A stretch of 64,000 nucleotides of DNA from Struthidea cinerea (taxonomy: Eukaryota > Chordata > Aves > Passeriformes > Corcoracidae): positions 736,647 through 800,646 of the forward strand of contig VZTI01002747.1 in NCBI GenBank assembly GCA_013397865.1, given 5' to 3'. The notes under the pieces were generated by a model that saw nothing but the letters and a program-made list of their open reading frames with translations, searched no databases and was not told the origin of the DNA. Position numbers and translations under genes: made by a program. Of the stretch, positions 46,673 through 60,120 are shown one piece after another; within the stretch, counting starts at the first letter, position 1; each line of letters opens with the position of its first letter.

Positions 46673-49600
46673 CACTGTCCCCTGACTTCACATCATAACC
46701 TTTTATCACTTGCTGCTCCCTACACCAACCAGTGAGAAATTACTAGTTCTACTTCCCCAGTTTCATTCCAGATCCTTGCTCCAAATACTGTGTCAAGCAC
46801 CACAGCTTCTAGAGCCATCTCTGTCCACAGTTTCTTATTTTTTCTTCTATCTCTCTCTCTTTCCAAAAGAATCAGAGCCCATTATGTCCCATCAGTGTAC
46901 ACAGCTCAATACATAAAAAGTCCTTTGGACTCACAGTTTCAGTAAAGCTTAATTGCATGTTCTCTCATGGTCTCTCCAGTTATATTTTGCTAAAAATCTA
47001 TTAATCTAATTCCAATAATGGGGTGACCTTTCTTTGCAAAGACTCCTTGTGGCTAGAAGTTGAAGGAAAAATATTTTCTTCAAACATGCATCAATACATT
47101 TGATTGATAGCAGCTGATCTGCTGAATTTTATATCCAAACGTTCTGTAAAAAATCTGAAAGCATCTGTAATATGTCATGCAAAATTGCAGGCCTCTTCAG
47201 GCCATTAGTATACAAAAGTCTGCTTAGATTTACAAGTCTTTTAATAACTGCCAGAGCTTCCTATATTTGGGTTAATTTAATTAATTATTTCATATTAGGA
47301 TTGGGAAGCCTTCACAGCCATTTTTATCTTCATTATGTGCTTGTCTTCACTGAGGCATATCCTTAATTGTGAACCAATTGATTATATGAAGCAAATGCCT
47401 AACTCCAGAAACATCTAAATAGCCATATTTGTAGTTTACTTTATTACCTGAAAGGACATATTGATAAGTTATGCAAAAAAATATTATACAAATGCTGGTA
47501 TTTTCTGAAAAGTGAGCATATGGAAAGAAGAATTTTACAATTAGACAATTATTACTATGAAGTAATTGCCAAAGCTATTTAGTATTATTTTTTAATGGAA
47601 AATATCAATTGCAAGAAATATACACAAACACTTCATATGAATCAATTCAATATTTCCTAAAATATAACAGTGAATTTTTGAGACGTATTCACACTAAAAT
47701 ACATAAAAACCTATGGTATAAATATGTGAGATTAGCACAAGGTATCTTATATTTTCCAAGCTGAAAGACCTCTTCTGGCATTGGTCAAGTAAAACCTTTG
47801 AAGTTATGAAGATTTGCCACCCTTATCCACTCTAAGCAGGTAATGATGATGATGACAAAACAGATAATCTTAAGAAACTCTTATAAATATAAAAATGCTT
47901 CTTTCCTGACAACTGAATAATTATGTGCTATATATTCACATTTCCTGCTTCTTATTGCATATTGAGCTTTACATAATGCTACAAATGGGTCAATTATGAA
48001 AGAAAATAAGACTCCTGCTTCAAAGAACTGATTCAGAGGTTCTATCACGGCCTCTCAATTCTGTGTTTTACAGGGATGATATTGAGTAACTAATTTATTT
48101 TCTTGGAGATTCTTTGAAGTTAAAAAGTGGTAGCAGTTCATGCAGTAATCAGTCCTCAAGTTCAGAACTTCCTGCACCCAGAATCACCAATTCAAGAGTT
48201 TCACTTAAACAGATCTACTTTGTTGTTGTTCAATAACATAAAATTGCTTATATTCTCTGTACCTATGCAACTGTTTTCAAGGTGATCAGTTTACAGTGTT
48301 AAGTGGTTACAGGTAAGTCAGCAAACAGAATCCAGGATCTAATGATAGGCAGCTGAAGATTAGCAGCTGAACCACAAACATTTAAAACAAACAAAAATGT
48401 TGTTCTTTGTGTACACAATTCAACTAGTGGACTGGAAATTGGGGGAAAATGACATCCCTCTGCTGAAGTCAAGTCACAGAAGTATGCACTTTTTCATCCA
48501 GACTTTTCCTCAGGCAGTCTGCTCAATCTAGTTGAAAACACCAAAGTAATTTTTTTCTGCTTCTTGCCTCTATTTAAAATTAAGAAACACAAGGAAAAGT
48601 ATGCAATACGCTTACTATAAAAATAGATCTGCTAATGCAGAGAAGTTTGATACTTTTAATAGTCTATGGTATCTTTTACGAAAGAGAACAATAAGTGAAT
48701 CAGAGTATTATCTAATAAAAAAATTATCAGCAAGTGCTGTTCCAAATTGAAACCATCTTAGTTTTGTCTAAAAGATTAAAATGTAACTGAAAAGGCATGT
48801 TCCTACTTTCCACATACACAGTATCTGTCAGGCTAAAGGTTTTACGCTGATTAAGCACATGCCTGTGTTCACACCCTCAAACAGAAAAGCCAGGGACCTT
48901 CAAGTGCAGAACACCTGCCTTGCCCTCTATCCTAACCTGTTCCTGTATGCCAGCAACACAGCCAGCTGCATGAGATCCTGATCAAACAATGCTTCAAAGC
49001 ACAGCTACTCCTGCAAGGACACATTCAACACCCACCAAGAGAGAGGGAGATGATTTTCAGATCCATACATGCCTTCAGGAATCCCTGGATAAGCCTATCA
49101 GCTCCTGGGGTGATTCACAGCCAAACTAATTTTGTCTTTTCAACAGTCTTACTGATCATGGAGTACTAGTTCCATACACTGACAGAAGAGGGGAAAAAAA
49201 TTAAAAAAGGAAAAACATTCAGAGATTCAGTGTATCTTTCCATCCTAATCAAGACCCAAAGACTCATCAAGGATCAAAAGGAAGTTTGTTGCAGATAAAA
49301 AAACCAGACAGTTTTAGTATCATTCTAAAAGTGATGCGCCATTATATTACACACCTTTCTGGGGAGATGGGAATATTTTTCTGTTATCTTTTTTTTCCCT
49401 CATCATTTCATTGATTTTACAGGTACCAATGACCCAAAATAATTGCCTTAGAGAAAATATCACATTGATTGACCCACTATGGCAGCATTTCACTTACATT
49501 AACAGCTGAGCCATTTACCACTAAGTGCAATGGCATTTTCTAAATTTTAGTATCCTGGTTGTTCTACAGGTACAGTGGTATAAAAAGAGTTGAAGCAAAC

Positions 49601-51530
49601 ACACAGCAAGAAAAACATAGAGCTGCAGAGATTTGTAATAGAAATGTTAATATTGATATGAATGGAGAATTAATGGGAATACAGGGGAGGGGAAGGAAAT
49701 AACAAAAAGGAATTACAAAAGGCCTATATGAATTTTAGTGAAAATGACATTAATCAGCCTTAAAGGCCCTCCACACAACTTCATAGCACACACCAATTAG
49801 AAAAACAATCTAAAAGAACAAGCTAACACGAGGGACAGTGTACTGCAGATAAACCAAAGATCTACAGAAAGGTAAAGAACAGGGCTGAACTGACCCAGGT
49901 AAGGAGACAAGATATAGTGAGTACATCCTAAGGACTCAGACAAGGGGAATAGGATAGAGAGACAAAAGACCATAATCACTGTCAGTTCCTCAAAAGACAA
50001 ATTCCAAATCAATATATGGTCACCAACCCAGGAAGAAGGAGCAAGGATGACAAGAACTCAAAAATTATAGTTAGTATAAATATGACTACAGTACAGGTGT
50101 ACCATAACAAAATTGAAAGACATTAAAAAATCAAATTATATTTATAGATTACAATATTTTTTCACTGTTTCTATCGGTCAGAGTGACTAATGGCTCATGT
50201 ATCCGTATTCATGATATTCATCTTTATTTTCTTGTCTCTTTATGGCTGACCTTTCAAAACAGCATGTAGTGTACACTCCTTTCAAAGAGGTATATAGATA
50301 TTGCATGCTGCTGTACAGATTACATATAAATCATATAACCTGGTGCAAAACCTTCCGGTTGAATTTTATTGTCCTGAACATCTTCTATGTTACTGCATTG
50401 TATCAATAAAATTACATTTTAAAGAGCTATTATAATATCTCTGGACAACTCCCCTATTAATTTTTAACCAATAATGTAAAGGTATGCTTACAGCAAAAGA
50501 TCGCAGTTTTTATATTATAATTGATTTAAAATTTTAGTTTGAAACTTGGTAGATGGGTGGTTGGAAGAAAGGAACATAATGCACAGTCAGTCCTGGGGTT
50601 TGCTTATCAGTTGGCAGCTGTTACAGTTCCAAAGCAACCCACACCACCCATCCTCCTTTCAGGCTTTACATGGGAACTATTTTGCTCCGTCCCTCTTTGC
50701 AGGGAGTCTGAACTCCCAGGTGGTAACACCCCTATTCACTGAATTAACTCATTTCCAACTTCTCCAAGTGCATTTCATGTCCTGCTAGAGGTTTCCATTC
50801 CAGGGCATATCAATGCTTTCAAATGGCTCTGACAGAGAACATGTGTGGATTTAAAACATCACTTCTGTATTTCCAACACAGCAAAAAGAAAAAAAGGATT
50901 AAGATAACAGATGATATTTAACCTTAACTTTTGCACTTCTTTACAAGTTTGTAGATTCCTTTTCAGCTGGCTCACCATGCCATACCGTTCCAGAGAAGAC
51001 AGACTGCACTTGCCTGTTGCTTTCAAACAGCATTTCCAGTTTACAAATCAGTCTCTCAAAAGATACTTTGTGCTGTTAGCCTGCACTTCATAAAGCTGTT
51101 TGATTCTTGTCTCCAGTGGTAGATTTTCAGCAGTACATTTACATTTCAAATCAGGAAGTGAACACAAGCCATTTTCTGAACCTTTTCATTTGCATTTCCT
51201 CTGACAGGAATTACCCACTGGAACAAGGGCACCCCATTGAACCCATTGTCTTGCCATGCTCTAATGAACTGAATAGCAGCAACAACATTTTTTTTTCCCC
51301 CTAATACCTGATTAGAAGTAAAAACTCCATTCTACAGACAAGTTGTGCAAGGATACACTGTCTACACACAAGATTAGATAAGAAATTTTCCTATTTGGAA
51401 CACAACTGTTTTAGTGCATCTGTTGTCCAGCATCTTTAAAATACACAAAATAAAAGCTTTTTTGCAAATAAGCAAAACAAGGAAGGTATAATTCTTTAAA
51501 CAATCTTTTTTTTCTCCTAAATACTGTAAA
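46673..51530. other. 4.9 kb of unique DNA
   Basis: No gene is recognised. Two GC-richer blocks stand out from the AT-rich background, at about 48830-49125 and about 50540-50800. Neither matches a repeat family I know, and neither shows a coding signal beyond short ORFs. Confidence 0.45.
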
Positions 51531-51740
51531 ACCTAAGAACGGCCATGCTGAACCTGATCAAAGACCTCATCTATCTTTGCATCTCATCTCTGACAACAAT
51601 TAGAAAAAGAGATGCCTTCACTAGTGTTTAAGACAGGGAAAGCCTGTACCATGCTTCCTTCTCCCTTGACCCCATATTTCCCCCGCCTCCAACTATTTTT
51701 TATCTCAATGAATTTTGTAGCCTGGTGTTGTTTTCCTAGC
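51531..51740 (-). mobile_element. Ancient CR1 3' end, antisense
   Basis: CTAAGAACGGCCATGCTGAA at 51533-51552, followed by CTGATCAAAGACC and CATCTATC, is the complement of the conserved 3' end of old sauropsid CR1 elements found in turtles, crocodilians and birds (consensus GGTCTGACCCAGTATGGCCG, then a TTCTTATG tail). The next 150 bases keep the general order: CATCTCTGACA, GACAGGGAAAGCCTG, CCTTCTCCC, CCCGCCTCC, then TTTTGTAGCCTGG. The copy is 5'-truncated and strongly diverged. Confidence 0.72.
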
Positions 51741-54019
51741 ATTACATTTAATGTGTAAAATATAAACCAAATCTAGTGTTTCATCACACTGATGTTTTGT
51801 CATACTTGACTTCATCCTCAATCTCACAGGATGGAATGCTTTTACTGACTTAAACCTAACAACCAGCGAAATGAAAAAAGTCATTTACTGGTGGTGTTTC
51901 TGTATATTCTCAACAGCAATTTTCATGTAATGAGAGAGGATTTTAATTGCAAGAATTAACAGCTTTATTTAGCATTAACTTGACATAAAATTAGCAGTTT
52001 CCATCTGAAAATAAAATATGAAGCAGTTATATTTTTCAGTAGTTCATCAAAATAAATACAAAAATTAAGGAATACTCAGGATTTAATCATCTCCTCAGCA
52101 CAGCTGACAGTAATTGTAACCATAACATAAATAATGTGTATACACAAACATATAAAGAAAGCACTGATGAGACCAACTATAAAAGTATTTTGGTTGCACT
52201 TCATTAAAAGTCAAGTTCAGACTGAAGCATGTTTCAGCCTAGTCAGGATCATTTTATATCTGGACATCAGAAGCATATTCTGTGGTCCACTGCTCTGCAA
52301 TAAACAGATGTTTGAATACACCCTATGCTATGGATAACATTAAATTTGCCTCCTGGGATTTACAGGACATTGGTTCTTAATGAGCAAATTTAATACAGTG
52401 GCAAAATACAGAATGCGTGAGATAACACACAGAAAATAATGCATTAGTCTGTGATTATCCATGCATCTTTAACTATACTTAATGTTTTCTGTGGACTAAA
52501 ACTATAACAAGAAGCAAGTATTACACTGTGTGTCTCACTGTTATGCATTGTAGACCACTAGCTATGTATAAAGGAAAGAAAATATGTTGGCTATTCTAAA
52601 ATTGTTATTTTCTTCAGAGGAAAAAAAAGTAAATTAAGCATGGAATTCACTTTATGGCTATAAAGTTACAACTAAAAATAGGTAAGAGGATCATAAATAA
52701 GAAAATTAAGTCTTTCAGCAGGAATAGATGAGGACAAGATCCTGCTAAGACTGTGTTTTGTAAGAAAATAACTGAATCTCTGATCTTGGAGTAATGTTCA
52801 CAGCCCACCTGAGTCACTGAGACAGCAAAGTCCTGCCTTGCTTGAGGCAAGATAATTTCATTTAAACATGACAGACTGAAAACTTTTAAAAACATTTAAA
52901 AATATATCAGCATGACTATAGCAAACAGATGAAGGATAACTCATAATAGTTGAGGATGGAGAGAAACATTCTTTTTGTAGGCATATTAAATAAGTTTGTA
53001 GAGAACAAAAACTTTTGTTAGATAAAATGGCAGTTCTGAGAGGTGCATGCCTGTTCCTTGTTACTCCTCTTGCCAATGTAGACATCTTTCTGTATCCAAG
53101 CTATCTCCTGGCTCTCTCATAAGTATTCAGGACAAAACTGGTTTAAGTATTTCCATGGAACAAGGCAACTGAAAATCAGATATGGACCATTTCACCCACT
53201 CACCCTCTTTGTCACCTCATGGCTGCACTGTCTGTATTTTAGAGCCACAAAGAATTTGCAGCTTGTTTACAGACTGAAGAACACATATTAAAATGTTGTT
53301 AACTGATTTTCTGGCTAAGGGTAAACTATTGTTTCAAGCTGATGGTTGAATCTGCCCTCTGAGCTGCTTTCAGCTAACCCTCCAAGACTTTTATGAGATT
53401 TTGGTTCAACCAGAACCAATTGTCGTATCGAATGGGACCTTTAACTTTCATCTGAGGAGAAATCCCAGTCATGTGTCATTTCTGACTTGTTAACAAATAT
53501 CCAGAGTATTGAAAAAGCTTCTAACACTTCAGGATATTAAGCAGAACCACAGAAGAGAAAAATTTTTATAAAGGAATTACGTGCACATACCAGAATGGAA
53601 CATAATTTCTATGGAACTTCTTTAATGGAATGACTGGCTCCAACGCTCATCTGTCCTGTTTCTTGTTTCTGTACTTTCAGGCCAGCATATCCCATATCAC
53701 TTCTCTAAAGAAAAGTTACTTCTCTTAATTCTAATGAATCTCCCATACCTTAATAAACATTCCATTCCTCGAGCTCTCCCTCAGTCATGTGTATAATTAA
53801 TCTCCCAAATTTGCAGCAGCTGATTATTGTGGGAGTGCCTCACACTAAGGACTTTTTTCTGCCTCCTATTACCCTGAGGCAGAACATAATACGGTCTCTG
53901 TGCACTCTGAGGTTCACCTAAGGATCCTATTAGTTTCTTGCATTTGCTATTGATTTACTTTTCAAGCACCTCATATAGCTTTTTGATAAAGAAACAATGA
54001 ACAACACTGCAGTAATAAG

Positions 54020-54096
54020 AAACAAAAGAACCAACAAAAAACACCAAAAAAACCCAACCACCACACCAACCAACAAACCAACAAACACACAACAGA
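54020..54096. repeat. A/C-only low-complexity tract (CCAA-like)
   Basis: This stretch is almost entirely A and C on the + strand, with repeated CCAAC, CACACC and CAAACC steps. It is simple sequence. Confidence 0.8.
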
Positions 54097-56085
54097 AAAC
54101 TGTCACAACAGTAATGGTGACTACTGCAAAAAAAGTTTTGTTCTTAGCTACATTTAGAGAGTAATCCATAATTCTATACATTTTGATGACTTCCTATAAT
54201 TGAGCTATGGCAAGTTTAAATGGAGAAGACTAGAAACATAATGTCTTCTGTAAAGTTCACTTTTGAATTGCCACTGCAAACTCAGCTAATGTGCATGGTC
54301 AAGCACACTAACATGAAGAGATGCTTTTTGAAGAAGAGGGTTAAATTAACTGAATCCTGCATAGAACCTAGAGATGATATGACACACATTTGAGAAACCT
54401 ATTTTCAAATTTTCTGCATTAAAGTAAGGGATAAAATAACAGACCTTAAAGAACAAGATGTCCACCTAGCAAATAACAGAAATGGAAAACATAGAAAGTA
54501 TAGCACATCACGCATTTACTTAAATAACGCAAAGAGAATTAGAAAATGAATACATTCTGAGACTTAGCATATATTACCTTGATATATCACTGAAAATTTC
54601 TAAAAGTGTTTAAAATCTCTGAAAAACAGATTTCTGGCAAAACAGAGTATTTTTTTAACTGTCCTACACAGAGACTACTTGGGGAACTTCCTTTGAAGAA
54701 GCTCTGCCACTTGTTTATAGTATTTTTAGTGAATTCATTTATTTCATCAAAAACTGACATGAAGCATGAAGCATCATTTCCTAGTAAATAATAATACAGC
54801 ACTATCTATCCATCATTGGCAGTTAAATTCAGTCATCCATATTGAATTGTGATGACCATAAGTGCCATTAAAAACTTGGTAATTTGTGTAGCTTCTAACC
54901 TTGTTTAATTGAAACATTAGAACAGTAAAATGCATTCCATTTGGATCGAACAACACAAAAAATAATTTATTTGTTTATGCCCATTTTCTCAAAACTTGTT
55001 TTTAAAATACATTTTATCTGTGAGAGAGTTAAACAGTTTGATACCAGAGGCTCATTTGTACACTTGCACTACAAAATTTAAATCAATTTGCATAATCAAG
55101 TCCTACCAAGTGTTTCCCACCAAGATGAATTATGTCTTTTCCTTTAGTTTACCCTTGAGGTATTGTGAGGAATAAAATAAACACAGTAGTGCTAGATTAA
55201 ATTTAGAGTTCTGACTATTTCACTGAATTAGGAATGATCATAAATACAGCTTAAAAAGTCACATTTCTGCATAGCAATGGTTTTGTTAGAATTTATTTAT
55301 TGTAAATATGTACCTTAAGTGTATAAACACTTGTATTTTTCATGTGAAGAGTGTCTTGTAGCCAGCATTTAAGTAGCTGTGCCATGCCTAGCCCTAATAC
55401 ATTCTCACAGTGTGATTAGCACCAGGCATTCCAGGAAAAAAGCATGAGAAATCCCAGATGAATCCCACTCGATCATTACTGTAGATGCTTTCATCACTTT
55501 GTACTATATCGAATCTTAATAAATTCTTAGTTTTATTTCAGTACTGTTTCTTCAAATGTTTTGATATATGTCTCCCAAATCTATGTATCCTGAGAAAGTT
55601 ACATAGTCTACCCTAAGTTTTGGTAATAAATAAAAGGAATGAAAGTTTAAGTTAGTATTGTAATGCTCATCATCAACAGTTTCATGCAGGTTACTCTAAC
55701 CAAACATTTTTTGAGAGAGATGAAATGCATGAGATATTTGGCCCCTTCTCCTATATACAGATTATACAAATAACCTACCCTGTCTCCTTTTTTTTCCACC
55801 AGATAACTTTATTTTTAAACTCCTGCTTTTCCAGAAACCTTTAAGCAAGGTAATCACTTTACCTTTTACATTCCTGTAATGCTGACACAGAGAGCAGAAG
55901 TATTCCTAATGAAAATGAGTACTACCCACTACAGTACAAAAGCATGTAAAATGTTCTCTCTTTCCCAAGGAACCATCACAGCCTCTAGGAAATTACGCTT
56001 ACTGTTATTAGCCATGAGAAAGAGTGGTTAGTCATGAACCAAGAGGAAGGGAGCTAAGTGTACCAGGTCTTCAGTTCATGAATGT

Positions 56086-56122
56086 AAAAAAAACCCCAAA
56101 AAAACAACAACAACAAAAAAAA
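56086..56122. repeat. A-rich (AAC)n tract
   Basis: A run, CCCC, A run, then four AAC units and a further A run. It is simple sequence. Confidence 0.8.
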
Positions 56123-57690
56123 CTTATCTTCATGAAAGACAAAAAAACGAGGCAAAAAATTTATTGCAAAAAAAAATAAAAGCAGGTTTTCTGACAAAGA
56201 AGTTTAAAAAACTGAACGCAACATGATACAAAAACAGAAATCAAATTCAGTAAGTCTAAAGTAAAAAGTACAGTGAGAGCAGAAACCTTGACATTACATT
56301 GTGAGAAATACATTGCAAAAGATCTATTTTTTCTTATAAATTGATGATAAAACAGCAAAATAAATACATCAGCTGGAAAAAGTCCATAAGATAGTACAGT
56401 TAGAAATATCAGAGACAGAGTTTCCAACCTTCCTGAAATGAATACTTTACCAAAAACATTAACAATTCTGCATGCATTTTTTTAGTGCACTTTTCATTTC
56501 TCTATTAATAGTAGGTGAAAATAATTTTTTACAGCTTATCATTTGTTATTTAATACTCTGTAAATCATAAGAACTCAAAGAAGAAAGGGTTTCTAACTGG
56601 GAAATACAGTAAGCTGATGTTTTTAAAGACACAACCTTTCAAAAACTTTACTGGCAACATAAATCAAAGTGGAAATTTTTAGCTACTGAGTCATGTGAAG
56701 CATGTCTAAACTGCAGAATGTATTCTCTAGAAGAAAGATTAAATACTAATCCAAGTTAATCACAGAAAGACAACGAGCGATATTTTCTGGAAGATAATCC
56801 ATTACATTTCTTGTAACTAATATCAAAAAATCTTAAGCAAGAAGTCCAGTATCAACTATACCAAAACATTTTGTCAGTAGACTTATATGCACCAATGTCT
56901 AGCAGAGCTATGGCTTAAAATTCAAACCTAAAAGAATATATTAAGCTGAAGATTTTACTGCAAAATTAAAATCCTTTCCTACTCTTTGAAAAAGCCTAAA
57001 CAGAAACGTGTACGTGCAGGAAACTCCATATTCTCTCCAAGCACCATTCCTCCTTCAAACACACACACAATTACATACATGAGTGCTAAGTGCCAAAATC
57101 TAGTCCACTTGACTTGTACTGTGATTTCAAGAACAGACTAACCTAACATCACCCAGCACTGCATCAAATGAAAACAGTATTCTCCTCATCTTGCAACCTT
57201 TTGCCTTCACCTTTTTATGTCGAATATCCCATTCCAACTGTGACAGAGCGTTTGTAGAGCTTCCCAAAACCTGAATTGCTCTGGTTTACAATGTTCTCAG
57301 AAAACAAAAAAAATCAACAAAGACCACAAAATAAACAGAACAAAACATTCCAAATGGCTGCCAGTTAACCAGTTCAGTATCATTTACTGGGCGGGTTTCA
57401 TGTGCAGCAAGCCAAGGAGGATGGATGCCTCTTGCAACTGCAGTGTTGAATGTCTGGGAAACTGCAGTGTTTTGTGTAACATGCCACAAAGCTGACTCTT
57501 CTGGAATCTACTGAAATCTGGATCTACTGCACAGGTATGGCATGACAGTGTATCATGTGCTTTCAGTTCCTGCTTCACTCACCACATCCTATATAAATAT
57601 AGAAAGTTCTTGAAACAGAAAAAAATCGATTCTGAATAAAAAAAAAAATGTTTGAAGGTAAGTGGGTGACTACTAGAGGATTTTAACTGA

Positions 57691-57750
57691 AAAAAAAGAT
57701 AATGTAGATAGCTTTGGGAAAAAAAAAGATAATGTAGATAGCTTTGAAAA
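57691..57750. repeat. 30-bp perfect-period tandem duplication
   Basis: The two 30-bp units at 57691-57720 and 57721-57750 agree at 28 of 30 positions. Each begins with seven A, contains GATAATGTAGATAGCTTTG, and ends in a purine run that differs only by GG against AA. The near identity indicates a recent duplication by slippage between A runs. Confidence 0.92.
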
Positions 57751-57931
57751 AAAAAAAGCCACAAACATTACACCCATATTTATACAAGAAAATACTAGGA
57801 ACAGTGCAAATTAAGGAAGCTGGTTTTATTGATGTTGTAAATATATAACTTTCAAAAATGGTATGGACCCCTTGCAGATAAAGTGAGAAAATTGAAGGCT
57901 ATCCAGTTTTCTCCACCCTTAATATGAAAGC

Positions 57932-57950
57932 AAAAAAAAAAAAAAAAAAA
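57932..57950. repeat. Poly(A) run, 19 bases
   Basis: An uninterrupted run of 19 A with no retroposed body recognised next to it. Confidence 0.85.
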
Positions 57951-60120
57951 TAGTGAAGAATTTACTATGAGTACTCCCACTGAAATTAAAATCCTGGCCA
58001 ACCCTGGAACCATGTTTAGGACACAAAGATACACAAGATATTAGAAACACGTATTTTCCCCGTCACTCAACAGTCCTTACATTTGGTATAATTCCCATTC
58101 CTTTGCACTTCATATTCTGAAGTAATATTCCTTTTGTTGCTCTACTGATATAAATGAAAATTGCTTGATTAAGTAACCACAGATATTCTCTCTTCAACTT
58201 GTCTGGTCATTTTGGATTACAGCTGCATGAAGAGGAAGTGTCACAGAAAACTCAAACAATCCCTCTTGAAACAAAGCTGTCAGAATACATTTAAGTTAGC
58301 TACTTTTGCAATACTCCAATACAAGTAGAAGGTTCAGCATCCTCTCTCAAACACAAATTCAATTACATAGTACATGACTTTTCAACAAAAGAATAATGAT
58401 GTTTGGCACAGACATTTTTTGAGAGAAGGACTAGGACACTTCAGTTCTGAGCTCAGAAAGCTGTTTTCAGCTGTTAACATGGAAGCATTCATTTGCTTTC
58501 TAGCCTCTACTGATGGTTTTGACTAGGTCTCTGCTGTACATCACTGGACTTCAAACAACTAACATCCTAGATACCCCAAAGTGGGCACATAAATGTAACC
58601 ATCAATCTCTCAATAGAATTCTAACCTTTAATTACAAAACACAACCAGGTTTTGCCTAAACTATAAGCAATTTCCAGTAGAGAACAGACTTTCAAAAAAC
58701 AGTAAAAAATTTGCAATGACACAAACTTGCAGCTACATTTTCTAATATATTCCAGCAGCAGTAGTAACTCTGAGATAAAATCCTTAAAAGAAAGATACTT
58801 GATCGTTTCTTTGAAGTTAGTCTTGGAATTTCCTAAGATGTAAAAGATGGACCACCACCAGAAAAGTCTGATTTTTCTAACTTTAATTGGTTCTCTTGAC
58901 TCTCATTGTCACTGTCACAGTATAACAGCCACTTCAGTGAATTCATCTGAATGATTAAATCAACTCACCATGGAAATTAGAGAAGCCTAGAGACCAGTTC
59001 TGGAAGCAACATGCATAACAATTTTATTTTAGCATCAGATACAATTAACAATATTGCGGGAACAAGTATTCAGAATGTAAAGAAACAAACCCATGCAATT
59101 ATAGAAGCTGACATTTGTCTCATAGTGAAGCAGATGACTATGTTAAAAAAAAAAAAAAACAAAAAAAACCCATTTGAGGGTTTTATTCGAAGGTAGGCCA
59201 CTTCTACCTATTAGTTGTACTCTACTTTGCCAAAGTAGGCTTTTTTATAATTAGTCTTCAAAAAAACCACCTGCATTTCTCCCCTACATTCCTGCATCAT
59301 TAATTCAATTATCACATTAAACTTGTGTCACATTAAAATGATGTTGCCAATATAAAAGTATGAAATTACTGTAATGTATCTTGTAGTATCTTTGTCATAT
59401 ATCCAGCTCAGAAATTTTCTGCTTCATGTCACTAAAGCCCATTCTTGCTTTCTCATGAAGAAATTATGTTCTAAAAATATCTTCCAAGATATCTTGCTCT
59501 ATTAATACATTTACTTCTTAAAAGAAAATAAGCAAACTCTTTTGCTAACTCCTAGCCTTATTTTTGCTAACTCGGTCTTATTTCAGACTGAGAAAATTAT
59601 TTTTAGGCTTTTCACACAATAATCTTACTTGCACAAATACGAAAGTTTAATATTGACAGTATTCAAAGTGCTGGGTCAACTCCCAAGAAGGCTGTAGGAA
59701 GTTTCTCTCAAAGTTAATAGAAGACAATAAAAAATTTAAACAGCTGACAGTTAGGGTCAAAATTAATGCAGATATCAATGTTTATAGCATTCTGACACAG
59801 ACAAGCCAACAGCCAAACTATTTAACTAATAAGGAAGTGAAAAAATTATCTTTTAATGTGTTCAGTTCATATAAACGTCCAGGTGCTAGTCTGTATATAT
59901 CCCAGCACTAGTGTCTCCCACACTGGTTCTTCTCACCATCCATGATTCTCAGTAATAGCAACAACAATATGAAGCATGAAGGCCTGGACAATGAAAGGAA
60001 GATGGGTGAGCTCTGGAGACTATCTTGAATATCATCGACAGCTGGAAAAGGTCATTAATTACAGTGCTTTTAATTCCACAGAAACAGAAGTCATTTTCTA
60101 GGAAACAAAGGTCATAGTAG

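Larger units (their letters stand above)
51741..60120. other. 8.4 kb of unique AT-rich DNA with simple repeats
   Basis: No gene or transposon is recognised. Simple sequence includes a CCAA/CAAA-rich tract (54020-54096), an (AAC)n tract (56086-56122), a 30-bp tandem duplication (57691-57750), a 19-A run (57932-57950) and an A-rich run at about 59143-59169. The ORFs over these runs (for example 53930-54181 and 57579-57764 on the minus strand) are low-complexity artefacts. Confidence 0.5.

Noticed and set aside
53930..54181. Val/Phe/Leu-rich 83-codon ORF resembling a membrane segment
   Set aside because: It is produced by the complement of an A/C-only low-complexity tract at 54020-54096.
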